This document shows positions 30,171-41,000 of a stretch of DNA of 64,000 bases, one piece after another (positions within the stretch are counted from its first letter, which is position 1; each line of letters starts with the position of its first letter). This DNA is from Ceratobasidium sp. AG-K (Eukaryota > Basidiomycota > Agaricomycetes > Cantharellales > Ceratobasidiaceae): the NCBI GenBank assembly GCA_037039685.1, contig JAWNGF010000015.1, forward strand, positions 449,001 to 513,000. Reading direction: 5' to 3'. The notes under the pieces are model-generated. The model did not search any database. It was not told the origin of the DNA and saw only the letters and a list, made by a program, of their open reading frames with translations. Position numbers and translations under genes: made by a program.

Positions 30171-31743
30171 TGTGATGCTTTGGACAGAGCAATGGGTGCA
30201 ATTCTCAGCCAGTATGGTGATGACAACCAACTACACCTGGTTGCATTTATGTCTAAAAGCCTATCACCAGCAGAACATTACTATGATATTTTTGACAAGG
30301 AACTCTTGGCAATCATCAAAGCTTTCAAGGAATGGCAGCACCTGCTGGAAGGAACCAAGAAATCAGCACTCCTGATCATGGACCACAAAAACTTGGAATA
30401 CTTCATGATTTCCAAGGTTTTAACAAAACAACAAAACTGCTGGGCAGTGTTCCTGTTGGAATTCAACATCCAAATTCAATACCAAACAGGTGGCCTAGAT
30501 GGAAAAGCAGAGGCACTGAGTCAATGGAACAACCATGACCTAGATGGGGGGGTGATCCTTCAAAAACCCCTACTCCCACCACAAGTTTTCATCAACAGGG
30601 CAGAAGAAGAATGCTCAGGGACAGGATTGTCAATAGACATTCATGAGGCAATCAAAAACCAAACCCAGAAGGACAACTACATACAATCCATTTGAGCTTT
30701 CCTCAGCAATCATCCAGACAAAACCCCTGCAACAGCCAAGAAGGAGTTCAAAGGCTGGAAGATCAGAAATAATATGCTGTACTGGAAGGGCCAAATCTAT
30801 GTCCCTAGCAACAAGGAAATCAAAAAACAGATCCTAGAACTGCATCACAACAACAAAGCAGCAGGACATATGGGACAAGCCAAGACCTTGGAACTAATCA
30901 AATGGGAATATTGGCAGCCTTCCATGAAAGCATTCATCAACAAATACATGTTGTCCTGCAATTTGTGCCAGCAGAGCAAACCCATCAACCAACAGCCTTT
31001 GGGAGAACTACAGCCACTTGAACTTCCATTAAAGCCATGGCAACATATTTCCATTGATATGATCATCAAACTACCCACATCCAAGGAATTGGATTCCATA
31101 TAGGTCATTGTTGACACTTCACCAAAATGGCACACTTTGTCCCTTGCTCAGAAAAGACTACATCACCAATGCTAGCAGAATTGTGTATGGAACACTGCTG
31201 GAAGTTGCATGGCACCCCAGAGGCAATTGTGTCCAATCAAGACCCCACCTTTGTGTCCAAATTTATGAGGAAACTCTACCAAGCACTTAACATTAAACCA
31301 AGACTTTCCCCAGCCCACCATCCTGAAACAGAGGGTCAAACCAAGTGCATCAACCAAATGATGGAATCCTTTGTCCACACATACTGCTCCTTCAGACAGC
31401 ATGACTGGGCATTGCTCCTTCCCTTTGTTGAATTTGCATACCACAACTTCTTCCACTCAAGCATTGGCATGACAGCTTTCTTTGCAAGCACTGCATGCCA
31501 CCCATCGATTGAAGGAACACCCTTGAGGATGGATCTGTTCCTGAAGCTTCTGCCCATGCACAATGAATTCAGGAGAATCTAGAAGAAGCCAAAGGCAGCC
31601 TAACCCTGAGTATGGAATGAGACAAGGAATATGCAGATTAGAAAAGGCAGGAAGACCCATCCTGTTGGCGACAAGGTTTGGCTCAGCCACAATCACATTG
31701 CAACAAATCAACCCTCCTAGAAACTCTTGCACAAATGTCCGGG
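30171..31743 (+). pseudogene. Element B pol, 3' part (RNase H, integrase)
   Basis: It resumes with ALDRAMGAILSQ and DKELLAIIKAF (RNase H). A G7 tract follows at 30546-30552. The integrase zinc region (HHNNKAAGHMG, CNLCQQ) and core (ISIDMIIKL with the first Asp kept, VSNQDPTF, HPETEGQTKCIN) follow. Stops lie at about 30695, 31101-31103 and 31580, with a frame change near 31120. It ends within SHNHIATNQPS at the next LTR-like sequence. The chromodomain is missing. Confidence 0.8.
30542..30552 (+). promoter_or_regulatory. Possible central polypurine tract in element B
   Basis: AGATGGGGGGG lies between RNase H and integrase, at the position equivalent to the stronger case in element F (51078-51095). 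Confidence 0.4.
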
Positions 31744-32089
31744 TGTCATGACTCAGCTTGCTGACAACTAAGAAAAGGATATAATGCTGGGCCCAAGTCC
31801 CATGGCAAATACAATAAGCAAGGGGTAAACCCTAAACCCAAAAGGAGTGGACAAAAGTGGTAAAATGTTACAGAAGTGTGGATAGCAACTAAGGCCTTAG
31901 TGACTTAGTATGAGTGGGGTAGAGAGCCTGCTAGTAAGATAGTATGCAAGCTTGATCCCATTGACAGGAGGTCAAGTCCTGGTTGTTACCAGACTTGACC
32001 CCTCAGGATATATACATGAAGACACACAGCTATATACAAACAAGAACAACATTCCAGAATGTTCTAATATCAAATAGGTGATCAAATGG
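31744..32089 (-). mobile_element. LTR-like fragment of an unassigned family
   Basis: It begins TGTCATGACTC, cutting B's integrase. A TATATA-type stretch lies near 32010, and the orientation is probably minus. No self-primer or second end could be identified, and the boundary with the next LTR is approximate. No gene is visible. Confidence 0.45.
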
Positions 32090-32448
32090 AAGATCACCCA
32101 ACAGTATGATGGTTGCCCACTGTAACTGTGTGTGCACAAGTCAAGACTCAGTGAGACTTGGCACCCAAAGAGCTGTGAACTGTAGACTGTGAGCAGTGCT
32201 GAGGCCTGAGGATCCAAGGTAACCCTGATGGAAACCCAGTGAAGGACTGTTTGTTGGGGAAAATGACAAGGCAAAACAAGATGGGGGTACCATGCTTGTT
32301 GTTGCCTCAATATATATTCAGAAAAGGCATGAGTCATACTCATGCCAAGAAACAAGTCATACAAACTAACCAATCAGAAAGCTCTATGAGTCATGTCCTA
32401 TAAAGGAACATGACTTGCCAAGAAAGGAAGTTGTAAGACAAAGGAAAA

Positions 32449-32905
32449 TGTCATGAGCCAGCTCCCTCCATTGGACTTGCCTACTGTCTTGCCCGCCTGT
32501 TTCTCCCTTTGTTTTGTGTTTCCGTTCCTGTTTGCCGCGTTGCCACGTTCTTGTGGTTTTTTCTGTTACACTGTGTAATGCGGCAGTGCCTTGTACAAGT
32601 CATGTCTGTTCATACAGCATGACTCACACGGACACTCCTGACTGGCTGTTATGTATGACTTGTGTGGCTGCGCCTATGTATGACTCGGCCTCTTTCTGAA
32701 TATCTATGGAGGACCAACAAGCCTGGTAACCCCAGCTTGTTTTGTCTCGTCAAACATCCCCTTTGAGTGACACTTTGAACCACCCCTACCCTCAAGGGCC
32801 TACAGACGCTTAAGTGTGTTGCAGTCCAAGAGGTCACTTAGGTCTTAGTGCTGTCCACTCTCCATTGCGGCTTGTCTCATAGCCAAGAAGAAGAAGCTTA
32901 CAACA
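32449..32905 (+). repeat. E4 5' LTR
   Basis: TGTCATGAGC to CTTACAACA. The self-primer AGCTTGTTTTGT at 32734-32745 pairs perfectly with the site at 32908-32919, two bases inside the LTR. Confidence 0.92.
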
Positions 32906-32927
32906 TTACAAAACAAGCTTAACAATC

Positions 32928-34889
32928 ATGTCCATTCAGGAGGACACGGGATTGCGTCTTGCAACACCATTATCAATAAGGAGAGGACCAAGTAGGGCTT
33001 CAAGACCTACAAGCTCCCTCAACGAGCAAGATATCGCACAAGCACGGGCCGGAGGACCAGCAAGGTCTCGCCCACAAAGCCAAGCCTCTATGCCTGGAAC
33101 ATTCAACGCTGAGAATGTTTCAGTCATACAAGAAGTACCCACCATTGTTACTAGAGAACCAGGCGACATTACCGACGACCCCACACCGGTTACAATTCGA
33201 ATCCCTATCTCAAACAAATCTCCAGGCCCATCACGACCACTATGGCCTATGGGATCCAGAAGACAATTTTTTTCCCCTCAACCTGAAGCTCACAGGGGCA
33301 TATCCCTTGTTCCGATCAGGCCGCCACCCACACCGCACATTCCCCTTACTGCTCAAGTACCACAGATTGGGGGAACCATCACCAATGCCAGCCCAATCCC
33401 AATAAGCTCTCAGGCCGTGACCCCAGTTAACCCGGCGCCGCCATACGTACCACAAGGGTATTCCCAGCAAGCGACAGCAACTGAAGGACAAGAACCCCCT
33501 AGGATTCCCAGCTCAAGTTCTAGCTCCAGCGGAAGAACGGTGATTAGCAACCTTGACGACCTCGACAATCTTCACCTGGGAAGACACAATGCACTGCTAA
33601 GGATTATTGATGGAATGAGGATAACAATTGACAGAAGACTCAATGGGTTAGAACAATCCACTCAAGTGTTGGCTAACAACCAACAAATCTTCAACGATTT
33701 GCTCAACAACCTACAAGGAACCCTGACTGATATCCTTACCGCCGCACAAAACAGTGAACACAACAGCTTCCTGGTTGGACAAGATGTAATTCGCTTAAGA
33801 AACGAAGTCACAAACACACAAGGACTAGTAAACAATGTACAAGAAGATCTTAACACCACGAGACAGGCACAGTTAGCCTGGAATGAAGCAATCACCCAAG
33901 GACTAGAAGGACTAAGGGGAGACAGAAGGATTGCCATTGATGCAATCAATAACATGCGCAAACAAATGGACAAAGCATCCCTACATGCCATATCACCCCC
34001 CCACCCTGAAGCAGAATCAACCAGACTCGACAAATTAGAACAAAGGATACGTCAGCTTTCTGAAAACCCCGACAACAGAAGAGAAGGAAGACGTCCAAAA
34101 GTAACTAGACCAGAGGCTTTTGACGGGAAGAAAGGAGAAGGAGCAGAAATGTTCATCACCCAAATGGAAAGTTACTTTGTCAGGTTGGGCAACCAATACA
34201 ACTTGGGACAAGAACAAATTAGAGAAGCACTAGCCAACTTCAAATCAGACAACAAGTCCACTACACATTGGGCTCAGGTTCTACTACAGTCTATGAACAA
34301 TGGAGTTCCAGACCCAAACCTAGGATTGTGGGAAACATTCAAATCACACTTCATGGAGCAATTTAGCAACCCTAACAAGAAGGCCAAGGCGGAGGCCGAT
34401 ATCCAAAAGAGCAAGCAAATCAATTCAGTAGCAAACTATGCAACAGAATTCCAATTTCACATGGTAGATGTGAGTTGGGGGGAAGAAGCCCATATCAACC
34501 AATTCAAGGAAGGACTCAAGCTGGAAATCAAAACAGAATTGGCATGATTTGAACTTTCCCTTATCAACAAGGATGGAACTGAAAGGCACCTTAACCTTAA
34601 CCAATGGATCACTCTTGCAATCTCCATCAACCAGAAATTGCAACAGATCAAGGCATCCACCGGAAAGAAAACACCCCAATCAACCACTACTGGGCAAACT
34701 TCCACAAAGCGGCTTCCAGACAAAGTATACAAGGCAAGAATAGCATCAAACCAATGTCTGAAATGCGGCCAAGAAGGCCACCGTTCGCTCAAATGCTCAT
34801 CAAAGGAGTGGATAACAACTGAGCCCAGCATAAAGGGAAGAGAAGCTACAATGATAGAAGATTTGGGAAAAGAAGGGGTCTCCCTCTAA
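32928..34889 (+). pseudogene. E4 gag, one premature stop
   Basis: The reading frame is 654 codons long and colinear with E1 Gag: Pro-rich N-terminus, SSSSS run, coiled coil, capsid (PEAFDGKKGEGAEMFITQME) and CCHC knuckle CLKCGQEGHRSLKC. A TGA at 34545-34547 sits where E1 has Arg in LARFELTL (CGC in E1), so it probably arose from a CGA codon at a CpG. The junction keeps GGGAAAA (34865-34871) and the GGTCTC/GAGACC stem. Confidence 0.88.
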
Positions 34890-34891
34890 CT

Positions 34892-37800
34892 GTGTGTGGA
34901 GAGACCAAAGAACCGGCAATGGAAACAATGTACTTTAGAGCAACAAACGAGTCAACCATTGTTTACACAAACATTGCCGGAATCACAGAACCAGTCCCTA
35001 CTCTCATCAATTCAGGAGCTTCTAAGAACTTTATGGACATCTCTTGGGCCCGCTCCAACAACATTCCTCTCATGGAGCTTCCCTCTCCATGAAAAGTAAT
35101 TGGCATCCAGGGAAAAGAGCTCTCACACCAAATACGCTTCAAAGCCAAGCTTGTACTAGACGTAGAGGGAAAAACCTTCAAACAAACATTATTGCTATGC
35201 CTACTGGAGAATCCAAGCTCATTTTAGGACTTGAATGGCTGGAGGAGGCAAACCCTAATATTAACTGGAAAACAAAGTGCATATCATGGCAACCTGAACC
35301 CATACAGGCAAGAACAGCCTCAATAGACGACCTACCAGAAGAGTTCAAGGAATTTGCCAACATATTTAGCAAAGAAAAATTCAAGAGAATTCCGGACCAT
35401 TGCCCATACGACTGCGCTATTGACTTCAAAGAAGGGGCTGAACTTCCAAAACCGGCAAGACCTATCCCACTCTCACCAGCCAAATCAATTGCACTAAGGG
35501 AGTACCTGGATGAGGAAATCACCGCTGGGAAAATTTGACCCAGCAAATCCCCCATTGCATCACCTTGCTTCTTTGTCAAGAAACCTATCAATCCAAAGAA
35601 CCCAGAAGCAGTGCAACAATTACAACTTGTTCAAGACCTCAGAGGAGTGAATGCCATTACAAAGGACAACAGGTTCCCATGCCCTTAATGGAAGATCTTC
35701 TTGATAAAATGAAGGATGCAAAAATTTTCTCCAAAATCGATCTGCGCATGGGTTTCAACAATATCAGAATTAGGGAAGGGGACGAATGGAAGACAGCCTT
35801 CAGAACCAAAGAAGGCCTATTCAAATACGTTGTCATGCCATTTGGACTAAAAAATGCACCCGCCATAATCCAAAGATACATGAACCACATTTTCCACAAC
35901 CTTATCAACGTATGCGTTATAGTATACATTGACAACATCCTAGTCTTCTCTAAAGACAGAAGCCAACATACTATAGACGTCAGGAGGGTGCTGAAGATCT
36001 TACTGGATGAAAACCTATTTGCAAAGCTCCCGAAATGCGAATTCTTTGTCACCAAACTTACATATACCGGACTCGGAATCAGTGATTCTGGCATCTCAAT
36101 GGAGGAAGAGAAGGTCAAGGCAATAAAGGAATGGAAGGAACCAAAAACGGTCAAGCAGGTTCAAGTGTTCCTAGGATTCGCAAACTTCTACCAAAGATTT
36201 GTACCAAATTTTAGCTGTTTAGCAAAACCTTTGACAACCCTTACAAGAAAGGATAACAAATGGAAATGGGAGAAGGAGCGGCAGCAGGCTTTCGATGCCC
36301 TGAAAGCAGAAATTAGCAAGGAGCCCACACCACGCCATCCTGACCCTGAGAAACCCTTTTTTCTGGAAACAGATGTGAGCAGAGTAGCAATGGGGGCAAT
36401 TCTTTCTCAAAGGCAAGATGATGGCTACCTACACCCTATAGCGTTCCTATCAAAATCCTTCAATGAGGTGCAGCTCAACTACAACGTCCATGACAAGGAA
36501 CTTATGGCGATCATAGAATCATTAACACATTGGAGGTTATACCTTGAGGGAACAAAGGATCCAATCACTATCTACACCAATCACAGGAACCTACAGTTCT
36601 GGAAAGAAGCAAGAACATTCAACCGTCGACACGCAAGATGGCATCAATTACTGGCTTCCTACAACTTTGATATCATATACCGTCCCAGAATCCTTTTGTC
36701 TAAACTGGACCTGTTGTCAAGATGATCTGACCATGAGGATATTCCCACACCAGAACAAATCATGATATCCGCTGAAAAATTTAAAGGGTTTATGGGGCAG
36801 ATGGACACAGACATTATGGCAACTATCAAAGAAGCTCAAGAAACTGATGAAGGACTGGCAAAGATCAAGGAAATCTGCAAATCAAGGGAAATGTTACCAA
36901 GAACCCTGCAACATAGCGCAAAAGATTATGATTTCAAGGAAGGTCTAATATGGTACAAATGGAAAATTTACATCCCAGAAGATAAGGAAGCCAGACTGTC
37001 CATCATGCGACTACACCACAACTCAAGGATTGCAGGGCATCAGGGACAAGCCAGGACGTTGGAACTTATAGCAAGAAGATACTTCTGGCCAGGGATGAAG
37101 CAGAGCGTAAATAGATACGTGGAATCCTGTGAAACCTGCCAACAAACAAGGGGATCAAAGTCAATAGTACCAATCAAACCTCTAGAAATTCCAAAAGGTC
37201 CCTGGGAAGACATAGCATTCAACTTTGTAGTAAAATTGCCGAGGTCCAGAGGGTCAGACAGCATCATGGTAGTAATGGACCGGTTCTCAAGAATGGTGCA
37301 TTTCATACCCTGCAAAGAATGCCACACGGCAAGCGAGTAGGCAAATCTTTTTGTCACAAATGTTTGGAAACTACATGGCTTTCCAAAAAGCACAATCTCA
37401 GACCGAGGGACTACCTTCAATTCTAAACTTATGAAGGCCGTTTACGAGAGAATTGGAACTAGCCCAAGTTTCAGCACTGCCTACCACCCCCAGACAGATG
37501 GAATAACAGAAGGAATCAACCAATGGATGGAAGGCTGGCTACGATCCTTTGTCAACTACCGGCAAGATGATTGGGCGGACTTGTTACCAATTGCAGAATT
37601 CAGCTATAATCTGCAGAAGCACTGCATAACGGGTAGTTCCCCTTTTGCAATAGTCTATGGCAGGGAACCATTGTGGAACATCTCATCAGAAGAAACAACA
37701 GTTCCTGAAGCAAACACCATTACGGAAAAATGGCATAGCATCCACAACAAAGCTATTGCATCAATGGAAAACCAAAGGCTCCCGGAGGAAGAACCAAAAA

Positions 37801-38582
37801 ACAAGTACGAAGAAGGAGATCTAGTATGGCTGTTGGGCAGAAACATCCAAACAAAAAGACCCTCAAGGAAACTGGATAACAAGAAGCATGGACCATTTGT
37901 TGTGAAGCGGAAGATAGGATCACATGCTTATGAGCTCAGCCTGCCAGCAACAATGAGGGTGCACCCTGTTTTCCACATCAACTTGCTCAGCCCTTACATA
38001 GAAGACACAGAGTTCAAGCGAAACCAACCCCGACCACCACCAATAATCACTGAAGAAGGAGAAGAAGAATATGAAGTAGAGAAGATTTTGGACTGGAAGG
38101 AGACAAAGGATGGTCTTTTTTACAGGGTCAGATGGAAGGGTTATGGAAGTGAAGAAGACATGGAACAAAGGGCAGAAGATTTTGGTCACCTTTTGAAGAT
38201 CATCAAGGACCTTCTACGCCAACACCCTGAAGCTCCCACGCCATCTTACTATGTTCCAGGAAAGATAAAAGGCACAGGGGGCGCAACTGGTAGTGACACT
38301 TGCAAAACTTGCTACTACTCCAAAGTAAACCTCCAACTCCACGCACTTAACCTTTTCTGCTCTCAACAATGCCTGCCGTTACCCATGCCACCATCTCCAA
38401 CAACCTTGTCCGCGTCCTCGAAGGACCCGCCTTTGCCACAGCAAGGATCCTTGACACAGGAGCCGCCCTCTACGTCTTCAAGAGGACACAACAAAGCTCC
38501 AGCAGAATGTACTTTAGGGCGTTGGACGACGCCCTACACTTGGACCTGGGAGAATTCCAGTGGGTTGGAAAGAAATGGCTGA
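34892..38582 (+). pseudogene. E4 pol, multiple stops and frameshifts
   Basis: It is in the -1 frame relative to gag. The protease reads LINSGASKNF (Asp to Asn). A TGA at 35090-35092 and a 1-base loss near 35185 follow, then a stop at 35536-35538 and a frame change near 35680. RT has YIDN (Asn codon 35934-35936). RNase H has ETDVSR. A stop lies at about 36723 and another at 37338-37340. The integrase reads EDIAFNFVV (Asn 37221-37223) and SDRGTTFNS. The chromodomain (EVEKILDWKETKDG) is intact. The frame overlaps the accessory ORF until 38582. Confidence 0.88.
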
Positions 38583-39133
38583 CACGCATGCAGCTCCTAC
38601 AAAAGGACATCTACGTTTGTTGGGGATGCGCCGCGTTCCAGGTCTTGGAGGTTGTCCTCCTCTCCACCCATATGCTCGGAGTCGTCGAATGGGGACAAGA
38701 AGGGGCATACTTGAGCGAGTGGGTGCCAGGGTACAACAGGAGACAACCAATGCTCCGACCTAGGTGGAGCGACGCTTGGGATGCCAACTATGAGAGGGAC
38801 CTGAGCAACTGGAAGATGGAAAGGGGAAGGTACCAGAAGGAGAAGTTTGAATGGGCACCGAACTGGTGTAAATGGGAGGAGGCAGACGTGTCGGCATGGA
38901 AGGAGACAGAGCCGGACACGCGTCAATGGGATGAGGAGTTTGTGGAAACCCAGAAGAGGGTGCTGGACTGGTCCAAGGCTGACTGGACAAAGAAAGAGAC
39001 GTGGGAAAAGTGGGAGAAGTTCTTGGACAAACCAGGTAACACTGTGTTCAATCCCATTGATTTAACTATTGATGAGGACGAGGGGCTGGAAGAACACTTG
39101 CTTGCAAAAAGCAAGGATTGCGAGATCCAGTAG
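38369..39133 (+). CDS. E4 accessory ORF, Trp-rich, 254 aa, intact
   Basis: It starts MPAVTHATISNN at 38369, in the -1 frame relative to pol, with the same 765-bp length as in E1. CWGCAAFQ keeps the CxxC pair. Trp-rich segments are EWVPGYNR, RWSDAWD, PNWCKWEEADV and DWSKADW. The tail is FNPIDLTIDEDEGLEE. No stop has been acquired although gag and pol of this copy have several. Function and domain family are unknown. Confidence 0.83.
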   Translation: MPAVTHATISNNLVRVLEGPAFATARILDTGAALYVFKRTQQSSSRMYFRALDDALHLDLGEFQWVGKKWLTRMQLLQKDIYVCWGCAAFQVLEVVLLSTHMLGVVEWGQEGAYLSEWVPGYNRRQPMLRPRWSDAWDANYERDLSNWKMERGRYQKEKFEWAPNWCKWEEADVSAWKETEPDTRQWDEEFVETQKRVLDWSKADWTKKETWEKWEKFLDKPGNTVFNPIDLTIDEDEGLEEHLLAKSKDCEIQ

Positions 39134-39146
39134 AGCCCATCCAGGT

Positions 39147-39175
39147 CCCCTAGACGGACTCTTAGGGGGGAGTAA
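39147..39175 (+). promoter_or_regulatory. E4 polypurine tract with stem
   Basis: CCCCTA (39147-39152) pairs perfectly with TAGGGG (39163-39168), the start of the G-run before AGTAA and the LTR. Confidence 0.6.
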
Positions 39176-39632
39176 TGTCATGAGCCAGCTCCCTCCATTG
39201 GACTTGCCTACTGTCTTGCCCACCTGTTTCTCCCTTTGTTTTGTGTTTCTGTTTCCGTTTGCCGCGTTGCCACGTTCTTGTGGTTTTTTCTGTTACACTG
39301 CGTAATGCGGCAGTCCCTTGTACAAGTCATGTCTGTTCATACAGCATGACTCACATGGACACTCCTGACTGGCTGTTATGTATGACTTGTGTGGCTGCGC
39401 CTATGTATGACTCGGCCTCTTTCTGAATATATATGGAGGACCAACAAGCCTGGTAACCCCAGCTTGTTTTGTCTCATCAAACATCCCCTTTGAGTGACAC
39501 TTTGAAGCACCCCTACCCTCAAGGGCTTACAGATGCTTAAGTGTGTTGCAGTCCAAGAGGTCACTTAGGTCTTAGTGCTGTCCACTCTCCATTGCGGCTT
39601 GTCTCATAGCCAACAAGAAGAAGCTTACGACA
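39176..39632 (+). repeat. E4 3' LTR
   Basis: 457 bp, TGTCATGAGC to CTTACGACA, followed by GAAAA. Confidence 0.92.
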
Positions 39633-39772
39633 GAAAACAAGAAGCAGCATAAGGCTGCATGTAGACAAAGCAATGTAAGACAAAGGAGGCAGAACAAAAG
39701 GCAAGCTGAGACTATGGAACAACAGGAAGCAAACAAGAGACAGAGTCTATGGAGGGGCCATAGGTCACAACA

Positions 39773-40765
39773 ACAAACCCCAGTAAAGGAACAAGAGGAA
39801 GAAAAGAAGCCCAACACCACTTGCAGCAAACACTTCAGCATCTACACATATCTAGCAGATGATATCACAGAAAGCAGGGATCAATCAGCCATTGTCAAGA
39901 AACCAGAAACATACAATGGGAAGACAGGCACAGAAGCAGATCACTTCATCACATTGATGGGAACATACTTCAACGTCCACAGGAAGGGGTTCAATAACAA
40001 TCAGAAGAAGATTTCTACCTTTCTCAGCAACATGGAACACAAGGAAGCAAAAGCATGGGCATTCAACCACCTTGAAAGAATCAAAAAAAAAAACCCATGT
40101 ACACCAGTGACACAGATGCAATCTACTCATGGTCAAATATGAAGGAAGACTTCATACTCAATTTCAATGATCCCATGGCAAAGGAACAGGCCTCCAGGAA
40201 GCTCATGAGAATCCAGATGAAGGGGCATATTGACACTGCTTTCACTTCCTATATCACAGGATTCAGAAGCCATAAGGCCCTTACCAATATGGGAGATGCA
40301 GCATACAAGGAAGCTTTCAAACAAGGGCTAGCCCCAGATTTACCAGCAGAACTAGACTCCCTCTCCCTGATGAACAACTACATTGGAAACCTTAGATTTG
40401 AAGGACTTGTAATGGCAACCATCAAGGTGGATCAAATGCTGAAAGCAAAACAAGGGTACAAATCTACATACATCAGAGGATATAGGGGCCAAGGGAGCAA
40501 CCAAACTGGACAAAGCAATAAAGGGCAAACTAGTCAAGGCAGATGAACCCAAAGCAAAAAAACGAAATTAGTCCCTGAAGAGACCAAGAAGCGTTGTTGT
40601 CAGGAAGGAGCCTGCATTAAATGCGGATCAAAAGACCATTTTGTACAACAATGCAAGAATGGATGGAAGTACCAGGATGCTCTGTCAATCAAGGGAACAG
40701 AGATGGCCAAAGTAGGAACCATTGAAGAGACTAGCAACAGCAAAAGGGAGTTGGGAAAAGCCTAG
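39773..40765 (+). pseudogene. Element J gag, C-terminal part
   Basis: The capsid region begins KKPETYNGKTGTEADHFITL. A frame change at an A-run near 40090 links the two halves. A CCHC knuckle (CIKCGSKDHFVQQC) lies near 40615-40660, after a stop at 40544-40546. The end keeps TTG GGA AAA (40753-40759) with TAG at 40763-40765, and pol is open in -1. Confidence 0.75.
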
Positions 40766-40798
40766 GGTGCTCTGTCTCCATGTCAGATGCTACCCAGA

Positions 40799-40998
40799 TA
40801 TCCCCATCTTGTTTTGCCTTGTCATTTTCCCAACAAACAGTCCCTCACTGGGTTTCCCTCAGGGTTACCTTGGATCCTCAGGCATTTGCGCCATTTGCAG
40901 TCTACAATTCACAGCTCTTTGGGTGCCAAGTCCCTCTAAGCCTTAACTCAGGCACATACAGTTACAGTTGGCAACCATCATAGCATTGGGTTGCAACA
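40799..40998 (+). mobile_element. U3-less B-type LTR (R-U5) with its own target duplication
   Basis: The 200 bp match the B LTR from TATCCCCATCTTG to GGTTGCAACA. They start at the predicted transcript start rather than at TGTCATGACC. CCAGA flanks it exactly on both sides (40794-40798 and 40999-41003). Confidence 0.75.
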
Positions 40999-41000
40999 CC

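Larger units (their letters stand above)
11608..31743 (+). mobile_element. Element B: decayed Ty3/gypsy element, split by element C
   Basis: The 5' LTR (11608-12075), primer site, gag and pol run to 15175, then resume at 30171 after element C and end at 31743. The 3' part (chromodomain, accessory ORF, 3' LTR) is absent. Gag and pol carry many stops and frameshifts, so this is one of the oldest insertions here. Its pol resembles element F. Confidence 0.8.
32449..39632 (+). mobile_element. E4: Ty3/gypsy chromovirus, E1 family
   Basis: The LTRs at 32449-32905 and 39176-39632 are 457 bp each and differ at a few percent of sites. GAAAA flanks it (32444-32448 and 39633-39637). Gene order and lengths follow E1. 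Gag has one stop, pol has several stops and two frameshifts, and the accessory ORF is intact. Confidence 0.93.
32090..39772 (-). mobile_element. B-type LTR, minus strand, split by E4
   Basis: 32090-32448 and 39638-39772 together are close to a complete B-type LTR in reverse (about 494 bp), ending ...CACAACA. The piece contains the reverse self-primer (GCAAAACAAGAT) and TATATA. The left boundary is approximate because the terminal TGTTGCAACC is altered. E4 interrupts it with a GAAAA duplication. Confidence 0.7.
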
